This document shows, piece after piece, positions 1 to 13,208 of a stretch of 64,000 bases of DNA. The stretch's first letter is position 1. Every line of letters begins with the position of its first letter. A program made the position numbers and the translations under genes. The stretch is taken from assembly GCF_900496995.4 (NCBI RefSeq), contig NC_044009.1, forward strand, positions 9,704,001-9,768,000, in the 5' to 3' direction. Origin of the DNA: Aquila chrysaetos chrysaetos (Eukaryota; Chordata; Aves; Accipitriformes; Accipitridae). The notes beneath the pieces are model-generated. The model was not told the origin of the DNA, searched no databases, and worked only from the letters and a program-made list of their open reading frames with translations.

Positions 1-329
1 TATATGGAAGGTTCTTTCCAACGTTCCTGCAGGGGTTTGGAAGTCACGTTTTCACATGGACATAGTCTCCTGGTTGTAATCCTGCCACTGGAACTCCAGG
101 GGAAATGGTCTAGTCTACAACAATGCTCTCCGAATTGGCAGTCAAAGTTTCCACTAGGAAGCAAATAGTATGACACATCTTGTTTCCCTTTACCGCATGT
201 CGGGTTTGGTTTGGAGATTCATAAGGTTCTCATAACAATTAATCATAAGGACTGACTGAGGTTCCACTCTTGGCTGTACTCTGATCCGTTCCTAAGTCAA
301 TGAATTGTTTGAGGTCATTTAAATTTAGT

Positions 330-2740
330 CTCTTGACAAATTTTGACTTATTTGTCTTTAAAGGTTTTGCTTCATTCTTCTATTTCCCACTGGATTGGGG
401 AATCCATGGGGTATGCAAATCCCATGGGGATACCCAGAATTGTTAACATTGGAACAACTCTGCAACCAAGTGTGGACCTCTGTCAGAGAAATTCTAATAG
501 GAACTATAAACCTTGGAATTATTTATCGTAGTAACCATTTTACTATTCCTTTGTGCGTGTGGGAACCGACAGGGGAAAAGCTTCTGGACATCATGTAAAA
601 GTATTCAAACCCCCACCAGGATGTACCGATACCCATCTGTCCAGGTAGTTCTGAAAAATCTACTTGCCAATAATCTCCAGGCTCCGTTAGATTTTATTCG
701 AACCCATTTGAACCTTTTTCCTGATATTGGATTATTTTTCAACATACTTCACCATTATGCAGTTATTATTTTAGCGTATTCTAACATTCTGAGTGATACC
801 ACTTGTTTTGTAAGGAAGTTACTAAGGCTTCTTGTCTCTCCAGTGGACACTCCTGATGCTTTGTTTGAATATTTCTCTCCTTCCCCCCCCCCCCCCCCAA
901 AAAGGGTGGAAGGGTTGGTGGAACTAATACCTGTCCTTAGGTGTTACCCACCATCCGGCTAGGTTTTTCTTAGCATTTAATAATTGACCTAGCTATATCC
1001 TCCTCTGAGTTATTTTCGTTTTTCCCTAGGGAAGAGAGTTACTGTTTTGGAGGGAATTATTAATGCTATTGCAATGCTCATTTTGTTTGTTACCTTCTTG
1101 CCGTTTGTCGGCTTAAATTTATTTCCAGTGATTTTCTTTGTGTGTCTAATCTGATGTGTTTACTAGTGTATGAGTGTTACCTGATCTGGTCTGAACTGCT
1201 CGTAATAATTGTAATTTCATCTTGGTGGTTTAATATATTGATCCCTGGGAGGACAATAATCTCTTCTTTCCACAATGCTTGCATGGACCAGGTACCACTC
1301 AAAAAGCATACTTTGAATCTGTCTAAATATTTACTTTCCTTTCCTCGCTTAGTTTAAAAGCCGAATCAAAGCAATAAGTTCCGTTTCTGAGCTGAGGCGG
1401 TACTTGGAATGCTTCTGCTTTCTATAACGGTGGTTGTCTGTGTTACCGCATATCAGTGTATCGAACTCTGTTCTACCAAAGCGTTACCATCTGTAACATG
1501 TTCCCAGTCCGGTCGCTCCAATGTACATCCTTCAATCTTCCCGGACTGGAAATAAAAAGAATCAATAGCAGCCAGGCAATCATGTTCCATTATCCTCCTC
1601 CTCTATGGAACTTACAAACACAGCTGGATTTGCCAGGTTGTTGCTTTTAAAATGACATCATCTTGTAATATACTGGGTATGTCATCATTATTGCTCGGAG
1701 ATAGCTAGTGTCTCCCTTTGTTCTAGAACCAGTTTGGACCATGTGTGGACATAGACTGTTATTGTTTTCCCAAAGTCAATCCGAGCTTTTGTATAATCAT
1801 CACTGTTGCAGCCACTGCTCTAGACAATTTGGCTGCTACTCTGTACTCACTGTGTCCAGTTGTTTGGAGAAGTAGTTTTTGGGGATGGTCGTTTCCAGCT
1901 CCGCCCTTTTGGTTAAACACCAAGTGTCAGTTGTGTCTTTCATGAACGAACAGCTGAAAATATTAAGTTAAATCAGGGAGGCCTAAGCAGGTGTAACATT
2001 AAAGCTGCGTTTAACTCTGTAAAGGCCCTTTGCTGTTTTGGACCCCCCAAAAGGAAGAGTTTTTTGGGCCTCATGTAACGGTTTAAGATATTTAGACCGT
2101 AGTTCATGATCCCAAGACGACATACCCTGCCGTTCCCAAGAACGCTGTAAGTTCATGGATATTTTGTCGGCTAAGGTTATACTACCATGATGTTCTTTGC
2201 GAGTCTTTCCAATTGTCTCTGTCCTTTTCCGAAATCTCAAAGCCCCAGAATATCACAGTTGACATGCTATTTGAGACTTTGATATGGATACCTTGTACCA
2301 TTTAGTCCAGAAAATTTAAGACTTCAATGGTTCCAACCCATGTATGCAGGTAGATCGTTTTCTGTAGCAATCAATTTGCCATCCACATATTGTAGAAGTA
2401 AATGTTCAGGCATTGGTTTGTCCTAGTTTCCAGATTTCAAGACTTTTGCCAGCTGGTTCCGAAAATTGTCAGGCTATCTTAAATTTCTTGGGTTAGTCTT
2501 GTCCATTCAGCCACACCTTTCGCCAGTTTGTGGTTTTCCATTCGAAAGCAAACAACTTTCTGCTTCCTTCTCAAAAGGGTATGCAAAGAAAGCATTTTTT
2601 ACCTCAAGCATGGTAAACCACTGATGAGTCTCCTTTAACGCTGTTAACAATGTATAGATTTGGCCACCAAGGAGATATATATCTTTGGGCTTTTGAGTCA
2701 CTGTTCTCAAATCTTGCACTAACCTGTATTCCCTGAGGGT
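330..2740 (-). pseudogene. pol region of ERV copy 1 (RT, RNase H, integrase), frame-broken
   Basis: Seen on the minus strand: about 2719-2590 reads as the RT segment with Thr-His-Gln-Trp-Phe followed by Val-Lys-Asn-Ala-Phe-Phe, typical of the first catalytic-Asp region of class I RTs. The YxDD box is near 2389-2378 but reads Tyr-Val-Asp-Gly. RNase H equivalents lie about 1490-1170, and an integrase core (Asp-Arg-Gly-Pro-His, then Trp-Asp-Leu-His-Thr-Pro-Trp and Pro-Gln-Ser-Ser-Gly-Lys) at about 500-330. Frames change repeatedly. A run of 17 C at 882-898 is absent from copy 2 and is probably an artefact. Confidence 0.75.
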
Positions 2741-3429
2741 TTTCTAACTGGTAAAATAGGAGTATTATATTCAGATTCACATTCCTTCAAAAGTTATACT
2801 TTAAAAATTTGTCAATCATTCTTTAACGCCTTGCCTACATCTTGGTTTAATTGGGTACATGGTTTATTTTTATGTTCCTGCATCTCGTTTAGAGATCTAT
2901 TTTTACAGTGCTTGCTAATTTGGTTTACAGGAATATCTGTTTCCACACTGTGAGGGATCAACGGTAAAAATCCACCTCGTGGGAATTTCCTGCTCCTCCA
3001 CTTTTTCTTTTATCATTAAAATTTCTCCTGTGTTTTGACTCGGGTATATTCAAAAAAAAGTTCTCCTTACTCAAAACAATTTGTGTATTAATTTAGGATA
3101 ACAAAAATCCCTCCTAAACAGGGTATCGGGCATTCTGGTACATAACAAAAATCAGTGTAATGATTTATTCTAAATCAAATCCAGAGGTTGCAGGATGGTA
3201 TGTGTTCCTTCTTTCCCTGTGTTCCTACTATGTTTGCTGGTTTTGTTCCAATTTTTCCTTTACAAGTATTAAATACTGAAAAGTCGTCATGTATCTATTA
3301 AGAATTGGGATTTCTTTTATAAGCTTAAATAGAACAGAGGATCAGCTGGGTTCCCCAAGGTCTCTTTATTCATCAAAACCCATCATTCGGCGACCTCTTT
3401 CCAATATTCTCCTGAGCACTGCACATTTT

Positions 3430-4900
3430 TTAGGACAATCTTTTTCAATGTCTTCATTCCCGAACAAAGCACACTGATTTCACTCTAAGGGGTGGTTAAC
3501 AATGTCCGATTGTTAAAATTCATTAAAATTATCTCCGTCCTCATGACAACTGGTCCTCTTCCTCTACTAGTCCTCCGTCTGTGTTTCCTCGTAATTAAGG
3601 CCAATCATCTATTTTTCTAATTTCCTTTCTTTTCCCTTTCTCTTTCTTTCCCGTGTTATTTATATATTTTCCATGTTGGCCTCTGAACATTTTATCAGTT
3701 TCTTGATCCGCTCTCCTCCAAGCTTCTGAAGTTTCTTCTTATGTCTTGGGTCGGACTACCTCTATAAAAATCAAAGCCAACTGTACCTGAGCCCCCTCTT
3801 TCTACTCTAAATCATGTATATTTTCTGGCGCTTCCTTCAATCTTTCCAGAAACGCTGAGGGAGATCATTCTTATTTGCGCCCACTTATATAATTAGATAG
3901 ACCAATTCAAAGAGAGCATGTGTGTAACTCCATATGAAACAGCTATTCTGTACCGATGCAGCCTTTCGCTATTGTTCATCACCCACGTTATGTGGATCCC
4001 ACTGCGGCGGATCCCCAGACAGAAATTCCGTGCCTAATGTTGCACTGTGCCTACTCATACTGCCACTTCTGATCGGTGCTTTGCCAGTTTTTAGTACCAT
4101 CTGCATTTTCTGTATCATCCAACAATTATCCATAGAATCACCTGAAATCCCTCCATTCTGGATCTGCCTTATAATTTAAGTATCCTGCTTAGTCTGCAAA
4201 CTCTCTCAAGATTTCTCCTATATACTCCAGCTGCCTGCTTCTAAACCATCAAGTCCACAACCTCAAAAAGGGGCACTTTACATAACATGGTCCATCGTTA
4301 CCAACTCTGCCGCAAGGAAGCTATTTGTTTGTGCCTGTTGTCGGGTCCTTTCGAGAACATGGGTGTGAATCCACAATTCAGACGGTGTCTTCCTCCTGAC
4401 ATCCTCTATTCCCTCTTTTCTGGTTCTTCATATTTGTTTCACCTATGTCTCGCCCCTAATCCTTCCTTTTCTTGGGAGGGATATATCCAACCTTGTGCCT
4501 TCATCCTCTTAGGGGCAATATCACATCCAGACAACATATTTTTTCTCTTTTTTATTGTCCGAAGTTTAGCGCATCTCATGATGTCTCACTAACTAGCTTG
4601 CACGTCATTCTGCCAATCCTCGTCTCTGCTTAAGTAAAGAATCAATCACACAAGGTACTTGCACACCCATTCCCTTCTCTTCTACAAAAACATTAAACTG
4701 CAGAATGGTGTTAAATCAGTGTCCATTCACGGGCACCTTCTGATCCGCCAAGTGTATCCGAGGCCACCATGATTACTAAATGTCAATCTTTGCTTTTACG
4801 TACTATCATCATGCATTCACACCCAGTGCCAACAACATAACCCAACGGAGATGTTTTCGGTATCTTTTCATCAGTGGCCAAAATTTCCCTCGTCATACTC
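3430..4900 (-). pseudogene. gag region of ERV copy 1, frame-broken
   Basis: Position is equivalent to the gag region of copy 2 (start near 12653). A nucleocapsid-like patch lies near 3425-3475 on the minus strand, with Cys, Gly-Asn and Asp-Cys-Pro residues spaced like a CCHC zinc knuckle but with key residues displaced. The matrix start is recognisable only by alignment with copy 2, because the Met-Gly start is altered here. No continuous frame exists. Confidence 0.55.
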
Positions 4901-5303
4901 TTATCTTAATAATTGTGGCAATCTCATTTTTAGTAGCACATACCAATAGTATCAAAAATAACAAATATAAAAACAATAATCAATTGTCAGATGTTAATAC
5001 CCAATATCTCATGCAAGTATCAAATCCAAGTTCAATACCAAATAATTATCAAACACTCAAATATAAATAAATACAAATAACCATTGTTGCCAGGAATGGA
5101 GTCACCTATTGCCTAGGGCACGGGACAAAGCCACTTTCCTAAGCCCAGTCATAACACTATCCCCTGGAGATTAATAACAATGTATTCACACTTTTATAAC
5201 TTCTAATTAGAGAAACACTACAATTGTTGCCCAGACTCAATTCACTGTTAATGCACCACTTACTTAACACACGATATTTCCAGTTACACAGCTTATCACA
5301 ATG

Positions 5304-5412
5304 TTTTCTTTTTTTTGTTTTTTTTCTTGCCTTTTTTTTTTTTTTTCTTTTCGTTTTTTCTCTTCCTTTTCCTTTTTTTTTTTTTTTTTTTTTTTCCCCG
5401 TTCTTTTTCTTT
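5304..5412 (+). repeat. Poly-pyrimidine (T/C) tract in ERV leader, copy 1
   Basis: About 109 bases of almost pure T with scattered C (purine strand is the ERV sense strand), between the primer-binding region and gag. Present at the same place in copy 2. Confidence 0.9.
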
Positions 5413-5911
5413 TCTAGATATTGGGACCAAACCAAGTTTCCACAATGTTTTTGAAGTTGGGACTCTACCCAGAATCTTCCAAAGTTGTGGGACTCTTTCA
5501 CTCCCAAGTCCACCCAGCAATGGCTTCGCTTATGTCTTCGGGAGACGCGCTAGTTTACTTCTTCGGATTATCTTTGTCCAATGTCAGCCTTTAGCGCGCT
5601 TCGAAGGGGCAACAGACTCTTCGTTTGGATCTAACCCACTCGTGGGGGCAAAACCAAAACGCACCTTACCAACACCAATACCGTTGGGATCTACACCCAC
5701 TAACTCCCACACCCCCCCCCCTATTAACCATAAGTTTACCAAACCCGGGGACCGAACACATCGGATCGGGGCTCCCCTTAAATACGCCTTGACGTGCCCG
5801 CAGAGCTAACTGGATGGAGCCATGGGCCTTCCCCAGAATACCTCCCGGTCGCAACGCAGTCATCCGCTCTCACGCAGGCTTCAGCAGTACATCCTGGGGT
5901 CGCCAAAACAC

Positions 5912-6683
5912 TGTTAACCGAAAAAGCCTCGGAATGAAGAACGTATCACCCAAGCCAATTTAGTGTGATAGACAGGACACTCTTTATTGACGCGCCGGGT
6001 GCGCGGGCGAGGTCCCCTCTACAGAGCCATCGCACACGCTCTCAAAAAATACACCTTGTATAAGACTTATCGATAGCATATCATTAGATCCAAGAAAAGT
6101 TTATTTACCTATTCATTAGATATTTTGGGAAACATAGCTGACGTGTAATATCCTTTACGGCAAGCGTAGTGAAGTCTCTCCGAGCGCTATTGTAAAGGTC
6201 TGGAGGCGGGTAGCTTGACCAGGAGGTGTGTTTTTGGTATTAAATGAAGCCAAAGTTCGTCTAGTTCATGATTTTATTCGATGTTATGGCAACAGGTGCA
6301 ATCCATCCTTTTTGACAGTGCTATGTGGTTATCTCGTAACGGCCTCTAGCCAGGTACCTATCCAGGAGCCTTTGTACGCCATTCTATCCTTAGGATCGGG
6401 CCGCCGCGTTCCAAACAGGCCGTTGTAGGTAAGACCATGAACGCTCTTACCCACCCCCGTTGTCCAAGATTTCTTTATCCTGTTCTCTAAGGTCTACATG
6501 GTCCTACTAGCGATTTTAGCCAATTTTCTCCGGCCTTGATACGGGGCTATAACAGGGGATTCCACAAGCAGACACTGGTTGGTGGTTAAAATTATATAAA
6601 ATACAACGATACATGTTATTTGCTAAAATATTAAACTAAATATGATAATTCTAACTAATAACAATTAATGACAAATCAGTAAC
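5912..6683 (-). repeat. LTR of ERV copy 1
   Basis: Begins on the plus strand with TGTTAACCG and ends ...AATCAGTAAC, matching the 772-bp LTR of copy 2 along its length. The minus strand carries a polyadenylation-like AATAAAGAGTGTCC stretch (complement near 5975-5990), placing the U3-R-U5 order on the minus strand. If the two ERV copies share this LTR, it is both the 5' LTR of copy 1 and the 3' LTR of copy 2. Confidence 0.8.
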
Positions 6684-8050
6684 TTCCGAACCCCTTAGTG
6701 TTGAAAATTATTTCAATACTTCACATCATCTATCTAACATTTATTTATTATTATTCTGAGAGTTTAATATTTGTTTCGGCATATAACTGGTGGTGGACTA
6801 TATTCTGTGGACAATTGGAACTTCTCTCATGATCAGGCGATTATTACAAATTCTGGTGTAAATGGTTTTTTTTTTTAGACAAGAATATAGTAGCATGATC
6901 ACGAAAAGAACAATTAGTAACCAAGAAACAAAGTGTGATTATAGACCGTAACCAAGGGAGTCAGATTTCCTCTCCAGCTACTAAAATTTTTCTAACTAAT
7001 CTTTGACATATCTTTTCAATTAGTTTAAGTAATTGAGATCATTTTGAATCTTTATACAGCGGCCCATATTTTAAGGCTGCAGCTAAAAGAGGATTCTTTC
7101 GATTTGCGGGGTCTTTAGTACTATAATATAAAATTTTTTCACATCTCCACCAAGATACTGAATTTCTTTTTTTTTTCATAATGAACGCCTCTGGAGTCTA
7201 CGATGGCTAGGTCGTATTAGTCACGGCTTTTTTTGCACCCATAGGGGGTTGTTCTATGTTTCCAGTGGTAGTTAATTTAGAGTTAAAATTCTTGAAGGAA
7301 TAGATTTTCTCACTGTTTTTGGTATCGGCAAACAAGCAATAATTGGGTAAATTTCGCAAGCTGGCAAATCTCTAATTAATCTTAACATCAAAATTGTTTG
7401 GACATTTTTTTCAGGAATGTAATCAATTGTATGTTTCGACTTTATTTTGTTCTTCTAATCATTAAATCTTAGTCCGGGTTTCCACAATCATTATCTGCCG
7501 AACTAATATAAAAAGAACAAGCACAAAACAGATATTGAAAATTAGATTAGACAGTTTCAGAGTCAGTTTTAAAGTCTCTTGATACGGCTAATAATTTTTC
7601 ATGGAGAGTAGTGTCGTCTTCGCTTGAATGTAGGGTATCCAAACATCCGATTATTCTGATTTAATAGCCGTGAAGGTGGTTAACAGATCTGGAAGGGTTC
7701 TTTCCAACGTTCCGGCAGGGTTTGGAAGAACGTCCACGTTTTTCACATGGACATGTCTCCTGCGTTGTAAGTCATGGCACTGGAACTTCCAGGGATCATG
7801 GTCGTTCACACAACTGCTCTCCGAATTGCAGTCAAAGTTATTCTAAGGGAAAGCAATAGTTATACACATGATGTCCCTTGTTCCTGCCATGTTCGGGTGG
7901 TTATGGAGATAGATTCATAAGGTTTCTCATACAACTAATCATAAGGACCTGAATGAGGTTCACACTCTTGGCGTACGCTGATCCGTCATAATGTCAATGC
8001 GAAGTGTTTGAGGTCATTTTAAATTAGTCTCTGACAAATTTTGCTTATTT
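6684..8050 (-). other. 3' part of ERV copy 2, possible env remnant
   Basis: By position this should encode the integrase C-terminus and env. A minus-strand hydrophobic stretch near 6990-6880 resembles a membrane-spanning segment, but no disulphide or fusion-peptide motif could be confirmed. At about 1.4 kb it is short for a complete env. Just above the LTR a purine-rich minus-strand stretch (complement of aaccccttag, 6689-6698) may be the polypurine tract. Confidence 0.35.
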
Positions 8051-10450
8051 GTCTTTTAACGTTTGATTCATTCTTCTATTTTCCACTGGATTTGGCCTCC
8101 ATGGGGTATGGCAAATCCCAGGGATACCCAGAATTTTGTAACATTTGGACCACTTCTGCAAACCAAGGGTGGACCTCGTCAGAAGAAATTATAATAGGAA
8201 CTCTAAACCTTGGAATATTTCTCGTAGTAACAATGTACTATTTCCTTTTGTTAGTGATTGGAACGACAGGGAAAAAGCTTATGGCCATCCTGTAAAAGTA
8301 TCAACCCACACCAGGAGTGTACCGATACACATCTGTCAAGGTAGTTTCTGAAAAAATCACTGGCCAATAATCTCCAGGCGCTCGTACTAGTTTATTCGAC
8401 ACATTGGAACCTGTTCCTGATTATTGGATTATTTTTCCAACAACTTCACATTTGCAGTTATTATTTTAGCTATTCCTAACATTCTTGAGTGATACCACTT
8501 GTTTTTGTAAGGAAGTGACTAAGGCTTCTGTTCTCCAGTGACACTCCTGATGGCTTTGTTGAATATTCTCTCATCAAAAAAGGGTGGTGGAACTAATACC
8601 TGTCCTTTAGGTGTACCCCACCATCCGGCTGGTTTTTCTTAGCATTTAATATAATTGCCCTAGCTTATCATCCTCCCGGAGTATTTCGTTTTCCTAGGGA
8701 GAGTTACTGTTTTGAGGGAATTAATGCGATTTGCAATGCTCGTTTTTTTGTTACCGTTTCTTGCCGTGGGTCGGACTAAATTATTCCAGGGATTTTTCTT
8801 TGTGTTTTCTATCTGATGTGCTTGTACAGTGATGATTGTTACCTGATCGGGTTTCTGAACTGCTCGTAATTAATTGTAAAAATTCATCTTGGTGGTTAAT
8901 ATGATCCCTGGGAGGGAAAATAATCTGCTTTCTTTCCACAATGCTGAAGGACATTGTTACCACTCCAAAGCATACTTGAATCTGTCTGAAATTATTTACT
9001 TTCTTCTCCTCGCGTTCTAAAGCTCGAATCAAAGCAATAAGTTCGCTTTCTGAGCTGAGAGTGGTACTTGGCAATGCTTCTGTTTCTATAACGGTGGTGT
9101 CTGTTGTTACCGCCCATATCCAGTGGATCGAACTCCTTGTTCTCCCAAGATGGTACATCTGATACAGGTCCCAGTCGGTCTTGCTTCCAATGGTACATCC
9201 TTCAAATCTGTCACCGACTGGAAAAAATACTCAATAGCAGCCAGGCAATCATTTTCCAATCAATCTCCTTCCTTATGGAACTTAAAAAACACAGCTGGAT
9301 TTGCCAGGTTAGTTGACTTTAAAACGACATCATCTTGTTAATATACTGGATTCATCATTTGCTCGGAGAAGCTAGTGTCCCCCTTTGTTCTAGGAACAGT
9401 TTTTACCATGTGTGGGACATAGACTGTTATTGTTTTTCCCAAAGTCAATTTCGAGCTTCTGCTTCTTGTATAATCTCAATGTTGCAGCCACTGCTCTAAG
9501 ACAATTGGATTACTCTTATCACGTGTCCATGTTTGGAGAAGTAGTTGATTGGCGTTTCAGCTCCCCGTCTTTGGGTAAACACACCAAGTGGCAGGTCTGT
9601 TGTCTTCATGAACGAACAGCTGAAAAAATATTTAGTTAAATCAGGGGAGGGCCTATAAAGCAGGTGTAACATTAAAGCGCGTTTTAACTCTGTAAGGCCC
9701 TTTGCTGTTTTGGACCCCACACAAAAGGACGAGTATTTGGGCTCATGTTGTAAACGTTTAGCTTAGTAGGACCGTTACAGGTCATGATCCAAAGACGACA
9801 TCACCTGCAGTTCCCAAGAACGCTGTGTAAGTTCACTGATATTTTCGGCTCAGGTATACTACAGATGGTTGCTTTGCGATTTACCTAGCATCCACCCACT
9901 GTACAGGAACGCCTTAACCTTCCCCCCATCTGTTCTTTCTTTCACAATTGTCTCTGTCCTTTCGAAAAATCTTCAAAGCCCAGATAATCACAGTCGACAT
10001 GATATTTGAGCTTTCTTCCTGGATACCTGTACCCATTTAGTCCCAGAAAATTTAAGACATCAATGGTACCTGTATGCAGGATAGTCTGTTTCTGTAGCAA
10101 TTCAATATGTCATCCACATATGTAGAAGTAAATGTTCAGGCCTTTGGTTGTCTGGTTCAAGATTTCAAGCTCTTTTGCCAGCTGGTTTCCGAAATTGTCA
10201 GGCTCTATTTAAAATTCTTGGGTAGTCTTGTCCATGTCAAGCATACTAAACCTTTCGCCCAGGTTTGTGGGTTTTCCCTTCGAAAGCAAACAACTTTTGC
10301 TTTCCTTCCCAAGGGTATGCAAAAGAAAGCATTTTTTTAAATCAAGCCACTGTAAACCAACTGATGAGTCTTCCTTTAACGTGTGAAACTGTATAAGGAT
10401 TTGCAACCACAGGAGATATATATCTTGGCTATTTGCTTCATGTTCTCAAA
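8050..10450 (-). pseudogene. pol of ERV copy 2 (RT, RNase H, integrase), frame-broken
   Basis: The RT is recognised by the region equivalent to that of copy 1 (10440-10209) and by Tyr-Val-Asp-Asp at 10120-10109. RNase H is the clearest: from 9158 a frame reads Val-Thr-Thr-Asp-Thr-Thr then Glu-Leu-Ile-Ala-Leu-Ile-Arg-Ala-Leu, matching class I RNase H. Integrase core motifs lie about 8430-8060. Frames are lost at many points, and the gene cannot be read through. Family assignment rests on motif order, not on a database search. Confidence 0.75.
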
Positions 10451-11214
10451 TCTTGCACTAACCGTATTCTCCTGAGGGTTTTCTAACTGGTAAAATAGGA
10501 GTATTATATTCAGATTCACTTCCTCAAAATTTTATACTAAAATTTGTCATCAATTCCTTAATCCTGCCTGACATCTGGTTTAATTTAATTGGTATTTTTA
10601 ATTTTTACCTGTCCTGATCTTCTTTTTAGAGATCTATTGGTTTACAGGTGCTGCTATTTGGTTTACCAGGGAATATCTGTTCCCACAACTGTAGGGATCA
10701 CTGTAAAATCCACCTCTGTTGGAATGTCCTGCTCCTCCAATTTGTCTTGTATCATTAAAAATTTCTCCTGTGTTGAACTAGGGTATCTTCAAAAAAATTC
10801 TCGTCCTCAAAAACAATTTGTGTATCTAATGTAGGATAACCAAATCCCTTCTTAAACAATTCCATTTGGGGGTTTTTTTATATATATCGTATTATATCGG
10901 GCATTCTGGTAATACAAAAATCATAATGTGTAATTATTTTATTTCTAAATTTCAAATCCAGAGGTTGCAGGAATGTCTGTTTCTTCTTTCCCTGTTGTTC
11001 CTACTATGTTTGCTGGTTTTGTTCCAATTTTTCATTTACAAGTATTTAATACTGAAAATGCGTTCCTGTACTAGTTAAGATTGAATTTCTTTTTCTCTCA
11101 GCTTAATATAACCAGAGGATCAGATGGGGGTTCCACTCCGGTCCTCTTTATTCATTCAAAACCATCATTCTGGCTAACTCTTTCCGAATATTTTCTCCCG
11201 GAGCACTGCACATC

Positions 11215-12653
11215 ACATTTTTAGGACATCTTTTCTCCAATGTCCTCCTCCCGACACAAAGACACGATCACGCCTAAGGGGGTGTTAAAATTCCGACTGG
11301 TTAAAAATCATAACTTCTCTCCATCCACTGCAGCACTTCGTCCTCTTCTCTACTCGTCCTCCTCGGGGTTCCTGTCATTAAGGCCAATAATCATTTTTTA
11401 ATTTTCCTTTCCTCTTTTCCCCTGTTATTTATATATTTTCCATGTTGCCTCGAACATTTTATTCAAGTTTCTTGAATCCTCTCCCTCCAGCTTCTGAAGT
11501 TTCTTTCTTATGTCTGGTGTCGACTACCTCATAAAAATCAAAGCCAACTGTACCTGAGCCGCCTCTGTTTCTACTCTTAAATCAGTATATTTTCTGGCAG
11601 CTTCCTTCAATCTTTCCAGAAACGCTGAGGGAGATTCATTCTTATCTTGCCTCACTTCATATAATTAGACCAATTCAAAAGATAGCATGTTTAACTCCAT
11701 ATAAAATCTAGTTCTGATACCGACTCAGCCTTTCTCTATGTTCCACGTTATTGGATCCCACTGCGGATCCCCAGACAGAAATTACTGCTCTAACGTTTCA
11801 CCTATTGTCCTACTCAATACTGCCACTTCTGCCTGTGCTTTGCCAGTTTTTAGTACCATCTGCTTTTCTGTATCATCCAACAAATTATCCAAGATCACCT
11901 GTAAATCACTCCAGTCTGGATTCTGCCTTCTAATATAGTATCCGCTATTCTGCCAACTCTCTCAAGATCTTCTCTATATACTCCAGCTGCCTGCTTCTAA
12001 ACCATCAAGTCCACAACCAAAAAGGGCACTTTACATACACTGGTCCATCGTTACCAACTCCCTGCCGCAAGGGAGCTATTGTTTGTGCCTGTTGTCGGGT
12101 CCTTCGAGAAATGGGGGTGTGAATCACAACTTCAGACGGTTCTTCTCCTGCATCCTCTATTCCACTGTTTTTCTGGTTCTTCTATTTGTTCCCTATGCTC
12201 TCGCCCCTAATTCCTTCCTTTCTTGGGAGGGGATATATCCAACTCTGGCCCTTCATCCTCTTTAGGGGCAATATCACATGCCAGACAACATTTCTTCTCT
12301 TTTTTATTGTCAGAAGTTATAGCCATCATCATATTGTCTCTACTAACTAGCTTGCACTCATTCTGCCAATCTCGTCTCTGCCTTAAGTAAAAGAATCAAT
12401 CCACATAAGGTACTTCACTCCATTTCCCTTCTCTTCTACAAAACAACATTAACTGCAGAATGGTGTTATAATTCAGTGTCCCATTCACGGGCCACCTTTC
12501 CTGATCCTCCAATGTATACAGAGGCCACCAATGATTACAATAGTCAATCATTTGATTTTTTACGTAAATCATCATGCAATTCACCCCATGTGCCAACAAA
12601 CATCCCAACGGAGATGTTTTCGGTATCTTTCCATCAGTGGACAAATTTCCCAT
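11215..12653 (-). pseudogene. gag of ERV copy 2, frame-broken
   Basis: A Met-Gly-Asn start at 12653 (possible myristoylation signal) leads an open stretch to about 12396. It contains Pro-Leu-Gly-Cys-Leu-Leu, a Tyr-Cys-Asn-His-Trp-Trp-Pro motif and Trp-Pro-Val-Asn-Gly-Thr-Leu-Asn-Tyr, the pattern of gammaretrovirus-like matrix proteins. The nucleocapsid knuckle is near 11270-11220 but frameshifted. The leader between PBS and gag is about 1 kb. Inferred end is approximate. Confidence 0.65.
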
Positions 12654-12689
12654 ACTCTTACTCTTAAATAATTTGGCAAATGCCATTAT

Positions 12690-12850
12690 GTTTATATCCA
12701 ATACCAAATAGCTATCAAATATATAACAAATATAAAAAATCAATAATCAATTGTCAGATGTTAAATACCAAATATCAAATGCCAAGTATCAAATACAAAG
12801 TTTCAAATACCAAATACATATATCAAACACCAAATATTAAATAAGTACAA
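12690..12850 (+). repeat. AT-rich CAAATA-type short tandem repeat, ERV copy 2
   Basis: Imperfect iterations of caaata / tcaaatacc about 10-12 bases long, just upstream of the gag start in ERV sense. A shorter degenerate equivalent lies at about 4940-5075 in copy 1. Confidence 0.75.
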
Positions 12851-13097
12851 ATAACAATTGTTGCCAGGTAATGGAGTCCACCTACTTGCCTAGGGCACGG
12901 ACAAAGCCGACTTCCCTAAGCAACAGTCATAACCAATATCCCCTGGCAAGATTATTAACCAGCAAATGTATTCACACTTTATAACTTCTAACCTTAGTAA
13001 GAAACACTACAATTGTTGCCAAGACTCAATTCATGTTTAATTGCACATCTTACACTTACAACACTCACGATATTTCCCAGTACACAATCTATCTCAA

Positions 13098-13208
13098 AAT
13101 TTTTTTTTTCTTTCCTTTTTTTCTTTTTTTCCTTCCTTTTTTCTTTTTTTTTTCTTTTTTTTTTTTTTTCTCTTTCCTTTTTCCCTTTTTTTTTTTTTTT
13201 TTTTTTTC
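13098..13208 (+). repeat. Poly-pyrimidine (T/C) tract in ERV leader, copy 2
   Basis: About 111 bases of T-rich pyrimidine sequence, the counterpart of 5304-5412. The ERV RNA would carry a long A/G tract in its leader. Confidence 0.9.

Larger units (their letters stand above)
1..6683 (-). mobile_element. Endogenous retrovirus copy 1 (5' LTR to integrase; 3' end beyond window)
   Basis: Seen: reading the minus strand from 6683 downward gives an LTR (6683-5912), a primer-binding region just below 5911, a gag-like region, then reverse transcriptase, RNase H and integrase motifs, running off the window at position 1. Nearly every segment has a counterpart about 7.7 kb to the right (for example 1 with about 7692, 2507-2719 with 10209-10440, 5912 with 13688). 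Known: the order LTR-PBS-gag-pol and the type of RT, RNase H and integrase motifs are those of gammaretrovirus-like (class I) ERVs. Odd: all frames are broken by single-base indels, many probably sequencing error because they differ between the copies. It is not a functional provirus as written. Confidence 0.85.

Noticed and set aside
882-898. G-quadruplex in ERV pol (C17 on plus strand)
   Set aside because: Absent from the sister ERV copy and in an error-rich stretch; most likely a homopolymer artefact.
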